Source of the DNA: Benincasa hispida
Taxonomy: Eukaryota; Streptophyta; Magnoliopsida; Cucurbitales; Cucurbitaceae
NCBI RefSeq assembly: GCF_009727055.1
Contig: NC_052350.1
Span: 16,909,129 to 16,973,128, forward strand
Length of the DNA: 64,000 bases
Direction: 5' to 3'
The stretch's first letter is position 1. Each line of letters begins with the position of its first letter. Both the position numbers and the translations under genes were made by a program. Positions 12,179 to 24,899 of the stretch are shown here, piece by piece. The notes beneath the pieces are model-generated. The model was not told the origin of the DNA and made no database searches. It was given only the letters and a program-made list of their open reading frames with translations.

Positions 12179-13219
12179 CATACAATAAATTAGACTTTTT
12201 ATGACATAAAGAAAAAGCCAAACCTTGGAAGGGGAGGAAAAAAATAGTCATAAAAGTAAAATTCACGTTTTTTTTCCACGAAATAATGAATTTTTTCAAA
12301 TTGTTCTTAAATTTATGATAGTTTTTTAATATCGTCAATTTATGATAGTAAGTAACGGTCATTTAAATATCAAAAAAAAAAAAATGTGCTGTCTTATAAT
12401 TTAGAGATATTTTGTATAATTTTTTTTTCACTTAGCTTCAAACCTCTGATACAATTAATTAACACACGGAGACAAATAAAATAAACAAAAGACACTAACT
12501 CATAGGTTTGAAATAGAAAATGTTAGCAAGTTTGTAGCTAAATCGTCATGAAATGAAAGGGTATATCATATGGATATAGTGAATGAGATAAGAGCCAAAG
12601 AGGGGTCCCATGATGAGGGTAGATTTTTGCAATTGGACTGACCCTTTTTGATTGCCAAGAGAGCATTGAATGGTGGCCATGTGAAGTGAGGAAGGTGGGG
12701 GTAATTTGATTTTAGAACCATAATTCAATACCCACACAAGTCAAAAGTAGTCGTTTTGCTTTTATAGATACTGTACCATACCCTTTACACACCCAAAACT
12801 CCTTTACTCTGTAACATTTTAAAAAAAAAATTTAAGAAAAACATCTAAGATCGTTTTAAGCTACATTCATCTTTGTACATACTATTTAATGGTTCCAATC
12901 ATAGTTTGTCATTCATCTTTCTACATCCCCACTTAATTATCCAAAATCATCATAGTTTGTCACATGACAAACTCTTCTTATTCTTTTAAAAATGTTTTTA
13001 TTTTTCTATATGTGATTAGAATGTGATGCACAAAGAATGATGCATCTTAGAATGCATCTAAATATTATTTCTCGTGTTTTCTATCTTTCTTATGTTGAAA
13101 TTGCATGTTTCTTCCAAATTATTTTATTTGATTAGATATCTAAATTTTAATAAAATTAATTAAAAGAGGTTCTGCAACAAAATAGTTATAACAGCTAACA
13201 ACCACTAAGGGATCATTTG
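12179..13219. other. Intergenic DNA left of the Sirevirus-like element
   Basis: No supported gene. 12590-12790 has more balanced composition and may be old unique sequence. The minus-strand frame at 12546-12737 (63 codons) lacks a family signature. The last five bases (13215-13219, atttg) form the left half of the target-site duplication of the next element. Confidence 0.45.
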
Positions 13220-14160
13220 TGAAAAAGGCAATAGGATGACTTTTCACTCGATATGCGAATGTTAAATAAAAAGCATTGACAACAACTGTAACAACAAAAA
13301 TACCAACAACAAGTAAAAAAGTAAAGGCACACAGCGTTGGTAACCCAGTTTGGGGATAAACACCTACGTCTAAGGGGCAGAGTGCCCAGGAAAGATAATC
13401 CACTAATATTAAAGAGTTAAGCAGTTTACAACGTAGTACTTATTTGCAATATACCAACTACTACAGTGGCTCATGTAGAGCTTAACGCAAACGTCACCTA
13501 GGCTCCCCCTAGATGTGAGACTCTCTCTCAACTGAACCTAGGCTCCTCTTAAGTATGTTAATATTAGTGTCTGACACTTCAACACCTGAAAGTGTGTGAA
13601 ACTCCTTTCAACTTGATTATCTTTCTCTTAGATCAGCGAACTCCCTTCACCGAAATATTTTAGGTCCCTCTAAGATAGAGAATTCCTTCTCTGAAGCTGA
13701 GTCTTAGGCTCCTCCTAAGACTGAGAATCTCTTCTATGGAAACGATGGCTTAGGCTTCTCCTAAGATCGTGAAACTCTTTGAAGTATTGCACTCAATATA
13801 TGAAGAACATGCACAACGAAATATTGAGCAAAGAGCAAGAACACGATGTAGAATAGTTTGACCAAAGTACAAAAAATGTCTTACTCAATTAAACAAATGA
13901 GACAACCCTAAAAGGATTGCAAAACTCACTTTAAATAATCGAATCCAATCAAGAAATAAGTCCTTATTTGGAATAAAAATCTGCGCTTCAAAAAAGAAAC
14001 AAATCAGACTAAATACTATAGACAGATATTTTCAGATAAGGAAAATATTCTGTAGGACAATATTTTGATGTCACAACTGGATGTTAAGACTTTATTTGAG
14101 ACATTTGCAGAACCACCGCCTTAGAGAAAATTATAAAACCAACAAACCAAATCTCCAACA
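13220..14160 (-). repeat. 3' LTR of the Sirevirus-like element
   Basis: It is bounded in plus orientation by tgaaaaaggc..aatctccaaca (TG..CA). It aligns along its length with 23129-24061, including the repeated 'ctcccttcac', 'taggctcc' and 'gtgagactc' phrases. The two LTRs differ by many substitutions and small gaps, so the insertion is old. Short minus-strand frames inside are non-coding. Confidence 0.9.
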
Positions 14161-14175
14161 ATCTCCCCCTTTGGC
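14161..14175 (-). promoter_or_regulatory. Polypurine tract (plus-strand primer)
   Basis: The plus strand reads atctccccctttggc, i.e. gccaaagggggagat on the element's sense strand, directly abutting the LTR start TGTTGGAG. It would prime second-strand synthesis. Confidence 0.85.
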
Positions 14176-14399
14176 TTTAATAATTTTTTTTTATAAACGG
14201 AACATAAAACAAACTACCATTCAACAAGAAGCACAAATGTTTGTAGGAAAGTCTTGACAAAAATATCAACAACAACAGTACAACATAAAATAAGCCAAAA
14301 CATATAAAATCTAGATAACCACCAATTCAGAACCATAACCAGTCACTAAACTCACCATAAAACCTTCATGTCCTTTCTGGCTGGGAAAAAAAAACAGAA

Positions 14400-16545
14400 G
14401 CATCAACTCCGAGGTTGAGAAGATGAAGCACCTGCATCTCTAGTCAAATAGACAACATGATCACCTGAAGATGGCACACCAAAAACTCAAAATCACGAGA
14501 TTTAGCAGAAAGAAGTTGAAGAATACGACCACTGAATGAAAAAGTTATTAAATCTTAACTTGAGTCATCAAGATGATTAGTGGTCGTGATAGTATCCAGA
14601 TGAGGAGGGTGACCTTTTAGAAGTTTAGGATTGATGGAAAAGAGACGTGGAGATGGACCAACAACATCTGAAGCAGTAAGAATATCAGGTTTTTGAACAA
14701 TAGGATACCATAAATAAGGCAAGGAAAACAAATAGGCAATTTCAGAATTATGGACCCAATGTGATGTTTACTGATTGATTACAAACACACATAATTAAAC
14801 TGTGATCTAGTCCCAATCTGATACATTAAGGTAGCAAGAGCAATAGATAATCCATATTTGTGCAAAGAAGGACACCAATTATAAATTCTAATCCTACGCC
14901 AAAGGGCATATTTAACACTTAAGGCAGCTGTAGACAGTTGACCCTTACGTGACTAAGTTGAATAAGCTCTTTTAGTCAACTCAAACAGCAAATCTCTTAA
15001 AGAAAGACATTTTTCTCTCACATTTTTAGGCATCTTACGATAAAAAAATAGGTTGATCACAGCTGCAGAGAAAACAAAAGCATGTCGCCTAATGTGAACC
15101 TTTTGAAAATATGGACTAGTTGATTCTGCAAATTCTGAGGGAAGATTCACAATGAATTCACGAACCAGCTGAGCTTAGTATGACCCAAGTTAAAAATAGT
15201 TTTTTTCAAGACCAGCAGTTTGAATCAATTTCAAAAGCTTAATACATTCTTGAGTATGATCAAATAATTCTTTCTCATCTACAATATTTTGTTTTACAAC
15301 ATATTCCACTGGCTTGTACTCAGTTCAGTGTGAAAATAGATCCCATCCAAAGGCAAAGAAGGGACATTAGTCACAGGTGGTTTTTTTTTGGTCTGAGCAT
15401 TGGCCCTAATAACTCGAATAGAGCCCCTAGCTTCTTTGTTTGAGCTACTCTTGAAACCCTAGTCAGAGGCTTCCTCAGAAGCAGATTGCTTAGAAACATG
15501 ATCAGAGGACTCAGAAAAAGTATCAACATCATTATTACCATCTCCAGAAATACCAGCAATATCAACAACTTTCTTAGATCGAAGAGTAACAATAGAGATA
15601 TCGTTTTCATCATCAGAATGAGTGGAGTGGGGGAGAATTCTCTAAACTCGGGCCACTGGAATCTGTGTCAAGTTCAAATTCACCAACAATTTTCACATTC
15701 TCAAGAGCCGCAGAGGTCGGCAAATCAGCATTATCAGGATTTTGGTCAGGTAAAGTGGAAGACTCATATAGAGTCTTAACATTTTGAGCCTTGTCACTAG
15801 GCTCAGTGCCAATAATAGATGGTACCATAGAAACACTTTGTGAATCAACAACATTAGGTACATAGGAGGCCAAAACAATATTCTCAACCATAGACTTCTA
15901 AAAAGTTTCATCAGAAGTATTTACACCGTCATTTCCTTCTAAATCAGCAGCAATTTTAACATTATCATGAATCGACATTACAGGTAAAGTAGTAACGGAC
16001 AACTTCTCAGATTCATGAAAATTTGGAATAAAAACATTAAAACACAACTCGAGAATAGGAGTCTGAATAATCATATCAGCAAAAGACGAACCAGATTCAA
16101 GAATAACATCATCAACTAAACTACCTTTAGGAACCCTAGCATCTACATGAGCTTTGGTTCAACAATCTTTTTAGGGTTTCTTGGCATGACGATATAATCA
16201 TGCATGTGATCAGACTCACCACTAGAAGGGGTTTTGTTTGGAATAATTTCAACACCAGCCCTAATTAAATTAACCATCTTTAAGGACGATGAACTTACAT
16301 TTTCTTTCTCTTTAGTTTTAGATGGCTTATTGGCTCCAAAAGATTTTCTTTTTGCTGAGGAAGTGGAACCCCAAATTCCTTAATTTCAACAGGAAAACCT
16401 CACATACGAACACCATATTTGTTTGTAAAGGGCAGTGGAACTTCATAAAAAAACATGCATCTTGCGCTTAGCCTTTTCTTTGTATCTTACTGTTTTTTCA
16501 TTAGATGTGTGAGTCTCTTCGCTAGTACTCACCATTGGAGATGAT
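14400..16545 (-). pseudogene. Env-like (third ORF) region of the Sirevirus-like element
   Basis: It lies between pol and the 3' LTR, where many Sireviruses carry an extra frame called envelope-like. A probable start is near 16531 (MVSTSEETHTSN). Pieces include YGVRM followed by a stop, an acidic Ser/Thr/Asp-rich section at about 15613-15891, and a more structured section at 14953-15150 (NLPSEFAESTSPYFQKVHI, then REKCLSLRDLLFELTKRAY). The last resembles the 'putative plant transposon protein' region found in these elements. No convincing signal peptide or membrane anchor was seen. Multiple stops and frameshifts break the frame. The role of this product is unproven even in intact relatives. Confidence 0.6.
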
Positions 16546-16847
16546 CGAGTGAGATAATCAAGAACAAAATAAACAAAGGCAGTTGAAGGAGAAAGAAACC
16601 CATGATGTAACAAGGAAACCTGTCACGATAAAACCTCTTATATAATTTGAATTCAAATAGAAATCTGAAGTTAAAACCCAGTTAAACTTCCCTGAGTTCT
16701 CACCAACCATAATTAAGACAGTTAATTGCATGATCTGCCTTGTGGGCTTCCAATGATGGGATGAGATTCTCAGCAAACAGTCCAAGACTGTAATTACTAT
16801 GCCTTAAAAACATAGAGACCCAAGGCTGCCCTCAAAGCCTCAAAACG

Positions 16848-19660
16848 ATCAACATTAAGAACCTTAGTTGAATTGGATTTTTTGATATATTAATCGCACT
16901 CATATTGTCACAAAAAAGAGTCATAACATCTTGTAGACATCATACTCTATTAACATATTTTTCATCCAAAGTATTTGAGTAAAACTACTTCCTGTGGCAA
17001 CATATTCTTCTTCAATCGTAGACAAGAAAACATAATTTTGCTTCTTGTTGAACCACAAAATCATGTTGTTCCCTAAGAAGAAACAACCTCTAGAAGTATT
17101 CTTTCTATCTTTTGAGCTACCTTCCCAATCAGCATCACAGTAGTCAACTAGAGAGCTACTGGTATCAAGGGTATACAATAAGTCATAATCGCTACTTCCA
17201 TTTATGTATTTGATAATTCTCTTTACATTGAGTAAATGACTGTTTTTATGACAGGATTGATATGAAACACATACACTAACGACAAAGGCAATGTCAAGTC
17301 TGCTGGTAGTCAATTCAAGCAAACTCCCAATGATGCTCCTATAAAGACTCTCATCAACATTAGACTGGAATCTTTTGACATTTTTACATGAGTTAGAGTA
17401 GAAGTTCTTTTAGCAGGCACTTCAAGGCCAAATTTCTTTACTAAATTCTTGGCATACTTTCTTTATGATATAAATATTCTTTCAAAAAGTTGTTTGATTT
17501 GAAATCCCAGAAAATAGGATAGTTCTACTATTATACTCATTTCAAATTCATCCTGCATATATTTCACAAAGAGCTTAACCATCCTCTGAGATGTTCCTCA
17601 GAAAACAATGTCATCAACATAAATTTGAACAATCACAAACTTTTCACTAGATCTCTTTACAAAGAGAGTTTTATCAATCCCTCCCCCTTCCCATCTGTAC
17701 CCATGATTGACAAGAAATTGGGTTAGACGCTCGTACCATGCCTTGGAAGCCTGTTTGAGGCTATAGAAGACCTTGTTTTGTTTAACATACACATCATCAT
17801 TTAGAATTCCATTCAAGAAGGCACTTTTCACATCCATCTGATGTAATTTAAACTTCAAAAGACAAACAATGCTGAGCAAGAGTCTGATGACTTCTAATCT
17901 TGCAACAGGAGCGAAGGTTTCATGAAAATCCACACCTTCAACTTGTGTATATCCTTGAACCACTAATCTTACTATTTTTTTTTTCATGTTTCCATTCTCA
18001 CCAGACTTGTTAAAATCCACTTTATGCCAATAACATTCACAGATTCAGGCTTGGAGGCAAGAGTCCAGACATCATTCCTCACAAATTGCCCGAGCTTCTT
18101 TTGCATGGCATTTACCCAACATTCATTTTCAAGAGCTTTTTTAACATTTTTTGGTTCAATAGGGGAACTGGAGCAAATATTGCTAATCATGTCAAGATAA
18201 TTAATTTTATCCTTTCTTCTAGTTGTCACTTATTCTTCCAAGTCCTCAATAATATTACTAGAAGAGTGATTTTGACGAACCCTACTAGAAGGTTATTTGT
18301 TACTAGCTTTTGCTTGCTTTGAGGTATTCTAGTTAATTTCCACTAGATTTTCTGAATTCATATATAAAGACATGCTAGACGAGATGTTAGACACATTAGT
18401 ATTAACAACTAAAGTGATATTGAGATCTTCTTCTTCAATAGGAGGAGAACTAGAGGATGCAACATTTTCATCAATTATAACATTAGTAGACTCTATTACA
18501 GTATGAGTTCATTTTTTGTAGACACGGTAAGCTCGACTATTTGTGGATTATCCAAGAAATATCTCTTAATCAGACTTGGAATCCCATTTTCTTCTAGCCT
18601 CTCTATCAACAAGAATGTAACAGAAACTTCCAATTTAAGTCCTTGGTTGTAAGACCACTTTATTGTGCATATGACAAGCCATATTTAAAGCTTTTCCCTA
18701 GAAGTGAAGTGGCAGATGTTTTGCATGTCTCATCGCAAGAGCCATCTCCTGAAGAGTTCTGTTTTTCCTTTCCACAATTTCATTTTGGTGTGGTGTGATA
18801 AAAGCTGAACATTCATGGTGAATCCCAACAGACTGATAGAACTCAGTGAATTGAGAGTTTTCAAACTCCCTACCATGATCACTTCGAATACGTATTACAT
18901 TCAGATCTTTCTCATGTTTTAGTTGAAGACAAAGAGTATGAAAAACAGAAAAACTGTCACATTTTTCACGAAGAAAACGCACCTAGGTGTACTTGGAGAG
19001 TCGTCAACAACAACTAGAACATATCATTTGCCACCCAGACTCTCAGATTCCATGGGTCTCACCAGATTCATATGAAGAAATTCCAAAACACAAGAAGAGC
19101 TTGAGTGGCCTGATTACTTATGAGAAGCATAAGTTTGTTTATTAGATAAACAATCTCCACAAATAATTCTAGGAGAGACTGATAAAGACGGGAGGTCGAT
19201 TATAACCTTAGTTGCAAGAGCCTTCTGAATAGTCTTCATGCTTACATGCCCAAGACGTTTATGTCATAGGCTCGTTTCATCTTGTCTAGAGAGATGACAA
19301 ACTTGCGAAGAATGATAAGAACTCCACAGATAAAAATTATCAGAAGAACGAAATACCTATCATAACAAGAGCTTTGACATCATCTGTGACAACACATTTA
19401 TCTTTGTAAAGCTTACATTCAGTCCTTGTCGCACAATTGACTAATGCTAATAAGATTGGCAGTAAGACCTTCAACCAACATTGCATCTTTCAGTGGAGAA
19501 AGACCTAGATAATTCAGTTTTCCTTTCCCAATGATTTTTCCATAACCATCACCAAAAATGACCTTTCCAGAACTGACAGATTTGAGATTGGATAAATAGC
19601 TCTTTTCACTAGTCATGTGCTTAGAGCTTCCATTATCAAAATATCAGTCACCTTTAGCAG
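16848..19660 (-). pseudogene. pol of the Sirevirus-like element (PR, INT, RT, RNase H)
   Basis: In 5'-3' order on the minus strand. Protease lies near 19420-19660: the usual D-S-G reads DNG before SKHMTSEKS, and a stop precedes it. GAG-pre-integrase follows, then integrase at about 18660-19320. The zinc-binding CGDC pair is present. The first catalytic Asp is replaced by Asn (LHMNLVRPM), while RSDHGREFEN and the Glu of NEIVERKNRT remain. RT spans about 17410-18200, with YVDDIVF near 17600-17620 and the preceding DVKSAFLNG. RNase H spans about 16848-17330, with CDADWEGSSKDRKNTS and FCDNMSAINISKNP. The RNase H C-terminus after NP is missing. Frameshifts separate most blocks, so the product is dead. 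Confidence 0.88.
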
Positions 19661-19734
19661 AGGATCTGAGTGAAGTTAGAACCACATTACATTTATTCTG
19701 AATATTTTTCTCTCCACACCTGTTGGACTATTGT

Positions 19735-22700
19735 CTTTTTTTTTTTTTTTTTTTTTTATCGTTCTATGTGAAGTAGGGAGCATTCCTGGAATAGATGAGT
19801 TTGTAAAGAATCTTTAGTAATTGATAGTGAAAAGGATGTTTGTGAACCACCTTTCCACAATAATGACAAACCCATCGTGGTCTAGTCAAGTGATTATCTT
19901 ATAATACAACATTGTTGGTAGATGTACCTATAAAGCCATAAGACTTGGGATCTTCAGCTCTGACAGACTCAATCTTTTGCTTCCCTGTTAGTTTAAACTA
20001 ATTGTAATGTTGGCTTCCTCTTTTAGAAAAGCCAAGCCCAGCTTTATCACCCATAGATTTTCTTTCTATTAAATTTTTTTTCCAGAGACTCAATGCCAAT
20101 ATTCATTCTAACATTCTTTATGTTGAATGATTTTCAGCTTTAGCTTGAGAGAGTTCATGCTTCAAATCTGCAATAATAGACATAAGTCTATGATTGTCAG
20201 GTATCAAAGTCTCAATTCTTACTTTTTGTACATCAAGAACTTTCTGATCATCTTGTCATTTGAGAAAAAAAAGTATGATAAGAGGGATCTATAGACTCAA
20301 TTCCTGCAGTATCATGATTAGTTTTTGCATACACTTCATATTCAGAAATATCACATGATGAGGTGTCCGAGGAGATATTGCTTACTAGTGCTTTGACATC
20401 ATCTTGTGGGTCACTGCTATATTCAGATTCAGTGTTAGACAAAGTTAATACATATCCTTTACTCTGTCTCTTCTGAAAGTTGAGACATTCATCCTATATA
20501 TGATCGAATCTACCACATTCTCGATATTTGAAGTTCTTTTCCTTGTGCGAGAGTAGATTACCTGACTTGTCAACTTTCTTTTTTCTATTATGAGACCTGA
20601 ATTGATTGATAACGGGCAGAAATGCACGTTATCATAGTGTTAAGTTCTTAAACAATGTTGAATTGCGTTGATGAAATATATTACTTTGCGTCCATTAAGC
20701 ATCAATTTCATAATATTGCGATCGCATGCGTTCAGCGCATTAGAACAGTTGATTTTTGTGCAGAATATACGTTAACGCAATGCAAAGATTGCGATCATAG
20801 GAATTCATTGGTCGAGCGCAACTTCACCGTAAGGCTTTACATTGATCGTGCTCGCAACCATCCGCTCGAGAAGGATCGCTGCAACTTGGTCAGCATAACA
20901 TGGTGGGCACATCCGGGTGAAAGGATAATTAAGAGTGATGGGATAGAAAGCTGATGACAGTCGAATCCAAATTAAGTTGACAGCCGATAATGGTCACAAA
21001 TTACATTCAGCTTTATCGGTAACAATTATTCGGTGCATCAGTCAGGAATTAAAGCTGTCCCATCTGTATAACCAAGAGAGAGAAGCCGCCTTTCACCATG
21101 GATCCCTATAAATACCAAGGGCATTCATCAGAGAAAGGGTTGACGAGTTAACCAGTTGCTTCTGTTCATAATTTCCTTTCCATTTTAAGGCAGAGCAAGA
21201 GAAGAGTGGTGGCACCGGAGATCACTCAGAACAACTTGAGAGAGAACCTTGGGGCGTAAGAGCAGGGAAGGGGCCGACTCTCGCGAGAGTGAGATTATCT
21301 TTAGGGCACAAGTAGAAACAATGTAAATGCCTGACAGTAAGAAATTGCTACCGGGCTCTTTATTATACTTGCATTGCTATTTGTATTTCATCTTCATATC
21401 TATTCAATGGAAGTTTTATTTCTACATCTGCTCACTCTCTTAATACACATGAGTAGCTAAACTAGTTGAATGGGTTGAGAATAACTAAGCTAACATGACC
21501 TAGGAAGTTCATTGCTTGTGATTGTCTTGTTTTATGCTGTGCAAAATAACCTTTAGAGTTACTCGAGAAAGAGTCTAAAGAAAGAACCTAATGTCTCGAG
21601 AGAGCTAGGTTAGAATCTGGACTCGAAATAGCAAGATTAGGCTTGCATAAACAAGAGATAGGGACTTAGAGATAAGCTCTGTTTGTCAACTTGCATCATA
21701 TGCATCCTAGAGATGGGAATGATATTATGTGGTCGCATATTTGTGTGGACGTCATATTGTCATCGCATAAATAGAAATAGAGGTTTATGTGTAAACCCTG
21801 TAAACTTATCATATATATCGCATGCGTTCTAGCCTTAGAAGTCGTGGTACTCGCACCAAGAGGTGGTTTACTGTTGTATGCGTGTTACATGATCGTAAGC
21901 ATGAACGCATTCTAGGGAGTGTTAGCTGAAACCTTTCTCAACCCGTTCACTGCATATTCATCGCATTTCCCGTTCACCAACTCTTTTCAAACTCCGCCGC
22001 ATTTGTTATATATTTTTTTTATTCAACACAATCAACAAACCAAACACTTTCTTTATTTTTCCGATTACCGCAAAGTTTTTATCAAAATTACCAACACAAT
22101 CTATTTTCACAAGTCCCTGTGTTTTACCCTGGACTTACCAGGAAACTCAGAGAAATTTACACTTGAATTCCGCTGGAGAAACTTGAGTGCACAACGCAAT
22201 TCCATCAACGTATATCATCCATATTTCCACTTCATAAATACGAGCATCATTTATTGAGGAGAATAGAACCACTAGACTTGTTGTTATTGTAAGAGTCAGA
22301 CCTCCTACAAAACTTTTGAGCACATGGTTAAACTGTTTTGAAAGCAAGGCAATCAGTTCAACATGAGGATCTTCTGATTCTCTATTGTCACTATTAAAAT
22401 CTTCTATAACTGCTGATTGAAGGGCAATTCCCTTATTTTTCTTCTCAACTTTCCCATCAAAGGACATTTTAAAAGTGAATAAAGGGCTAAATAATTCGTC
22501 TACTCTCAATTTTGTTATATCTTGATCTTCCTCTATGACAGTGTCAAGTCTCTTGGGTAAAGATCTAAGTACTTTCCTGACAAGTTTTTCTTCTAAAATC
22601 TTCTTTCTGAGAGCAAATGACTCATTTGTAATATCTAGCAAACGTACATTAAATTTAGCAATGGATTCTTCATCGTGTATTCTAAGATGCTCATACTTGG

Positions 22701-23085
22701 ATGTTATCAACTATAACCTGGACATCTTTACTTTAGAAGTTCCCTCATGAGCAACAGAAAATGTCTCATGCCTCCTTAGCTGAGACACAGGTGGTAATTA
22801 ATTTGAATATGTATCGATTTACACCATTTAATATGGCATTCGAGGCACGAGAATTTTCCAAAGAGGCTTCATCTTCTTCTCCAGACCACTGAGATTCTGG
22901 CTTCAAATTTCATTTCGATCATCAATTTTGATGGTAGGATGAGTCCATTCAGATACAACAAGTTTTCAGGTTTTGCTGTCAATTGACTTTAGAAAGGCGA
23001 TCATTCGAGCTTTCCAGTAAGAATAATTTTTTCCATCAAGAATAGGTGAATGAGTGGTAGAACCTCCTTTCTTGAGTCCGTCCAT
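19735..23085 (-). pseudogene. gag of the Sirevirus-like element, split by an insertion
   Basis: The likely start ATG is at 23085 (MDGLKKGG), followed by SPILDGKNYSYWKARMIAFL, the usual N-terminus of copia Gag (DUF4219/UBN2 type). The capsid core is intact over 22290-22710 (KVLRSLPKRLD, DITKLRVDELF). The frame is then interrupted by foreign DNA at 20607-22253 and resumes at 20600 with QFRSHNRKKK. The zinc knuckle at about 20490-20540 is broken: its first Cys is Tyr (YRECGRFDHI) and a stop replaces the residue before DEC. A T22 run on the plus strand (19736-19757) gives a run of Lys codons. Confidence 0.88.
20607..22253. mobile_element. LTR-type insertion (solo LTR-like) inside gag
   Basis: This 1.65-kb non-coding block interrupts the gag frame. 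It begins tgataacgggcagaaatgca, where tgataac..gttatca can pair as a terminal hairpin. The flanks are ttgat (20602-20606) and ttgag (22254-22258); a one-base shift gives an exact attga pair, so the boundary is uncertain by 1-2 bases. The right end reads TA rather than CA, probably by mutation. It has a TATA-like ctataaatacc near 21106, iterated gcgatc/cgcat motifs, and an end phrase (aagtccctgtgttttaccct) shared with the 53576-55638 element. It is therefore a solo LTR of the same superfamily. Short frames inside (for example 20655-20954 and 21919-22257) are not genes. Confidence 0.8.
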
Positions 23086-23114
23086 GATCGAAGCACCCGA
23101 GATAAAGGTGACCC

Positions 23115-23126
23115 GCTCTGATACCA
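23115..23126 (-). promoter_or_regulatory. Primer-binding site (initiator tRNA-Met)
   Basis: The plus strand reads gctctgatacca, i.e. tggtatcagagc on the sense strand. This is the standard copia PBS, two bases from the end of the 5' LTR. Confidence 0.95.
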
Positions 23127-23128
23127 AT

Positions 23129-24061
23129 TGAAAAAAACAATAGGATGACTTATCACTCGATATACAGATGTTAAACAGAAAGCACTGACAACAACTATAA
23201 CAACTAAAATACCAATAACAAGTAAACAAGGAAAGACACACAGCAGCTGGTAACCCAGTTCGGTGATAAACACCTATGTTTGGGGGGTAGAATGCCCAGG
23301 AAGGTTAATCTACTAATATTAAAGAATTAAACAGTTTATAACGTTGTACATATCTGTAATACACCAACTACTACAGTGGCTCACGTAGAGCTTAACTCAC
23401 ATATCACCTAGCCTCCCCCTAGATGTGAGACTCCCTCTCAACTGAACTTAGGCTCCCCCTAAGTATGTTAATATTAGCGTTTGATACTTCGGTACTCGAC
23501 AGTGTATGAGACTCCTCTCAACTTGGTTATCTTCCTTTTGGATCAACGAACTCCCTTCACTGACAAATCTTAGGTCCTTATAAGATAAAGAACTTCTTCT
23601 TTGAAGCCGAGTCTTAGACTCCCCCTAAGATTGAGAATTCCTTCTTTAGCAACGATGGCTTAGGCTCCCCTAAGGCCGTGAACTCTTCAAAGTGTTGCAC
23701 TCAACAGATGAAGAACATGCACAGCGAAATAGTGAGGAAACGAGTAAGAACATGATGTAGAATAGTTTGGTTGAAGTATAGAAAACGTCTTGCTCAATTA
23801 AATAAATGCGGCAACCCTAAAAGGATTGCAAAACTCACTTTAAATAATAAAATCAAATCAAGTCCGTATTTGAAATAAAAAGCCGCACTTCAGTAAGGAA
23901 CAAATCATACTAAATATCACAGTCAGATATTTCCAGATAAGGAAAATATTCTGCAGGATAATATTTTGATGTCACAATTGGATGTTAAGATTTTATTTGA
24001 GACATCTATAGAACTACTTCCTTAGAGAAAATTATAAAGCCAAAAAACCAAATCTCTAACA
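23129..24061 (-). repeat. 5' LTR of the Sirevirus-like element
   Basis: In plus orientation it starts tgaaaaaaac and ends aatctctaaca, and it is homologous to 13220-14160. It is followed by attta, part of the target-site duplication. Confidence 0.9.
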
Positions 24062-24275
24062 ATTTATTTTTTGTGAATCTAGATAACTAGAATCTTTAGA
24101 AATTATATTTTCGACATCTTCCGATCATGTTTGTTTTGTAAGATTTTTTTTTAAGGTATCTAAGACTACTTGGATAATTGTGTTTGTGTTATAGGATTTC
24201 TATTGGGAATGTTTTAAATTGACATAATATTTCCCAAGAATGTCATTATGATTATTCATTAGTTTATAATTAATT

Positions 24276-24286
24276 TCGTATAATTT
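24276..24286. repeat. LINE target-site duplication, left copy
   Basis: tcgtataattt at 24276-24286 is repeated exactly at 30278-30288, bracketing the LINE. Confidence 0.85.
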
Positions 24287-24899
24287 TTTTTTAGAATAGA
24301 TGATATTATTATACAACAACAAGGGAGATCCCATAGCCCGAGATTAAGGCATCAAAGCATCAAAGCACAAGAAAAGCAGGGTAACAAAACCAAAAACAAA
24401 GCCTACAAGATAAGATCAGAACAAAACCAATACAAAAGGAAACAAACTCACATACCACTAAAGAGAAAGCCTGAGAAAAGAAAACAAACTCCCACAAACA
24501 AGGGACAACAGCAAAAACAAAGAACAACGGGAAGTATAACGAGAAAAACATTCGTAAACACATTATATAAGACCAAGAAGATCAACCCGCCAGGAAGAAG
24601 CACGAGCACAAATCATAGAGACCATAAGGTGAACCAGAGCTAACATCGACCTCGGTCTATTTCCATACAGTCCCCGATTACATTCTTGCTAGTGTAGTAT
24701 ATGGAAGCACACCATAAAACACGGAATAACTTTCTACGCAACCCCTTACCCAACCCCACTCGACATAACCAACTCAACTCCACATCCCAACTCACCACCC
24801 GATGCGATGAGCCCAACTAACTCAACACACCAGACCACACCTCTCTCTCAAACCCACACTAAAAAAATAAATGATCTCGCGACTCCACACCTCTCCCAC

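Larger units (their letters stand above)
13220..24061 (-). mobile_element. Sirevirus-like Ty1/copia retrotransposon, nearly complete but inactive
   Basis: The element of about 10.8 kb runs on the minus strand. LTRs are at 13220-14160 (3') and 23129-24061 (5'). The PBS complementary to initiator tRNA-Met is at 23115-23126, and a purine-rich tract is at 14161-14175. The flanks atttg (13215-13219) and attta (24062-24066) agree at four of five bases, as expected for a worn 5-bp target-site duplication. Order on the minus strand is gag, protease, integrase, RT, RNase H, then an extra env-like region before the 3' LTR. LTRs near 0.94 kb plus an extra 3' reading frame fit the Sirevirus lineage. A foreign insertion at 20607-22253 splits gag. 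Stops, frameshifts and changed catalytic residues occur throughout, so it can move only in trans, if at all. Confidence 0.9.

Noticed and set aside
15371..15911. Overlapping Leu-rich frames on both strands
   Set aside because: Alternate frames of the acidic env-like section; only the 15613-15891 frame matches the expected order.
20655..22257. Plus-strand frames of 99 and 112 codons
   Set aside because: They lie in a solo LTR-like insertion and have no family signature.
23115..23126. Possible tRNA gene from the tRNA-Met match
   Set aside because: Only the 12-base PBS is present, at the LTR junction; there is no tRNA body.
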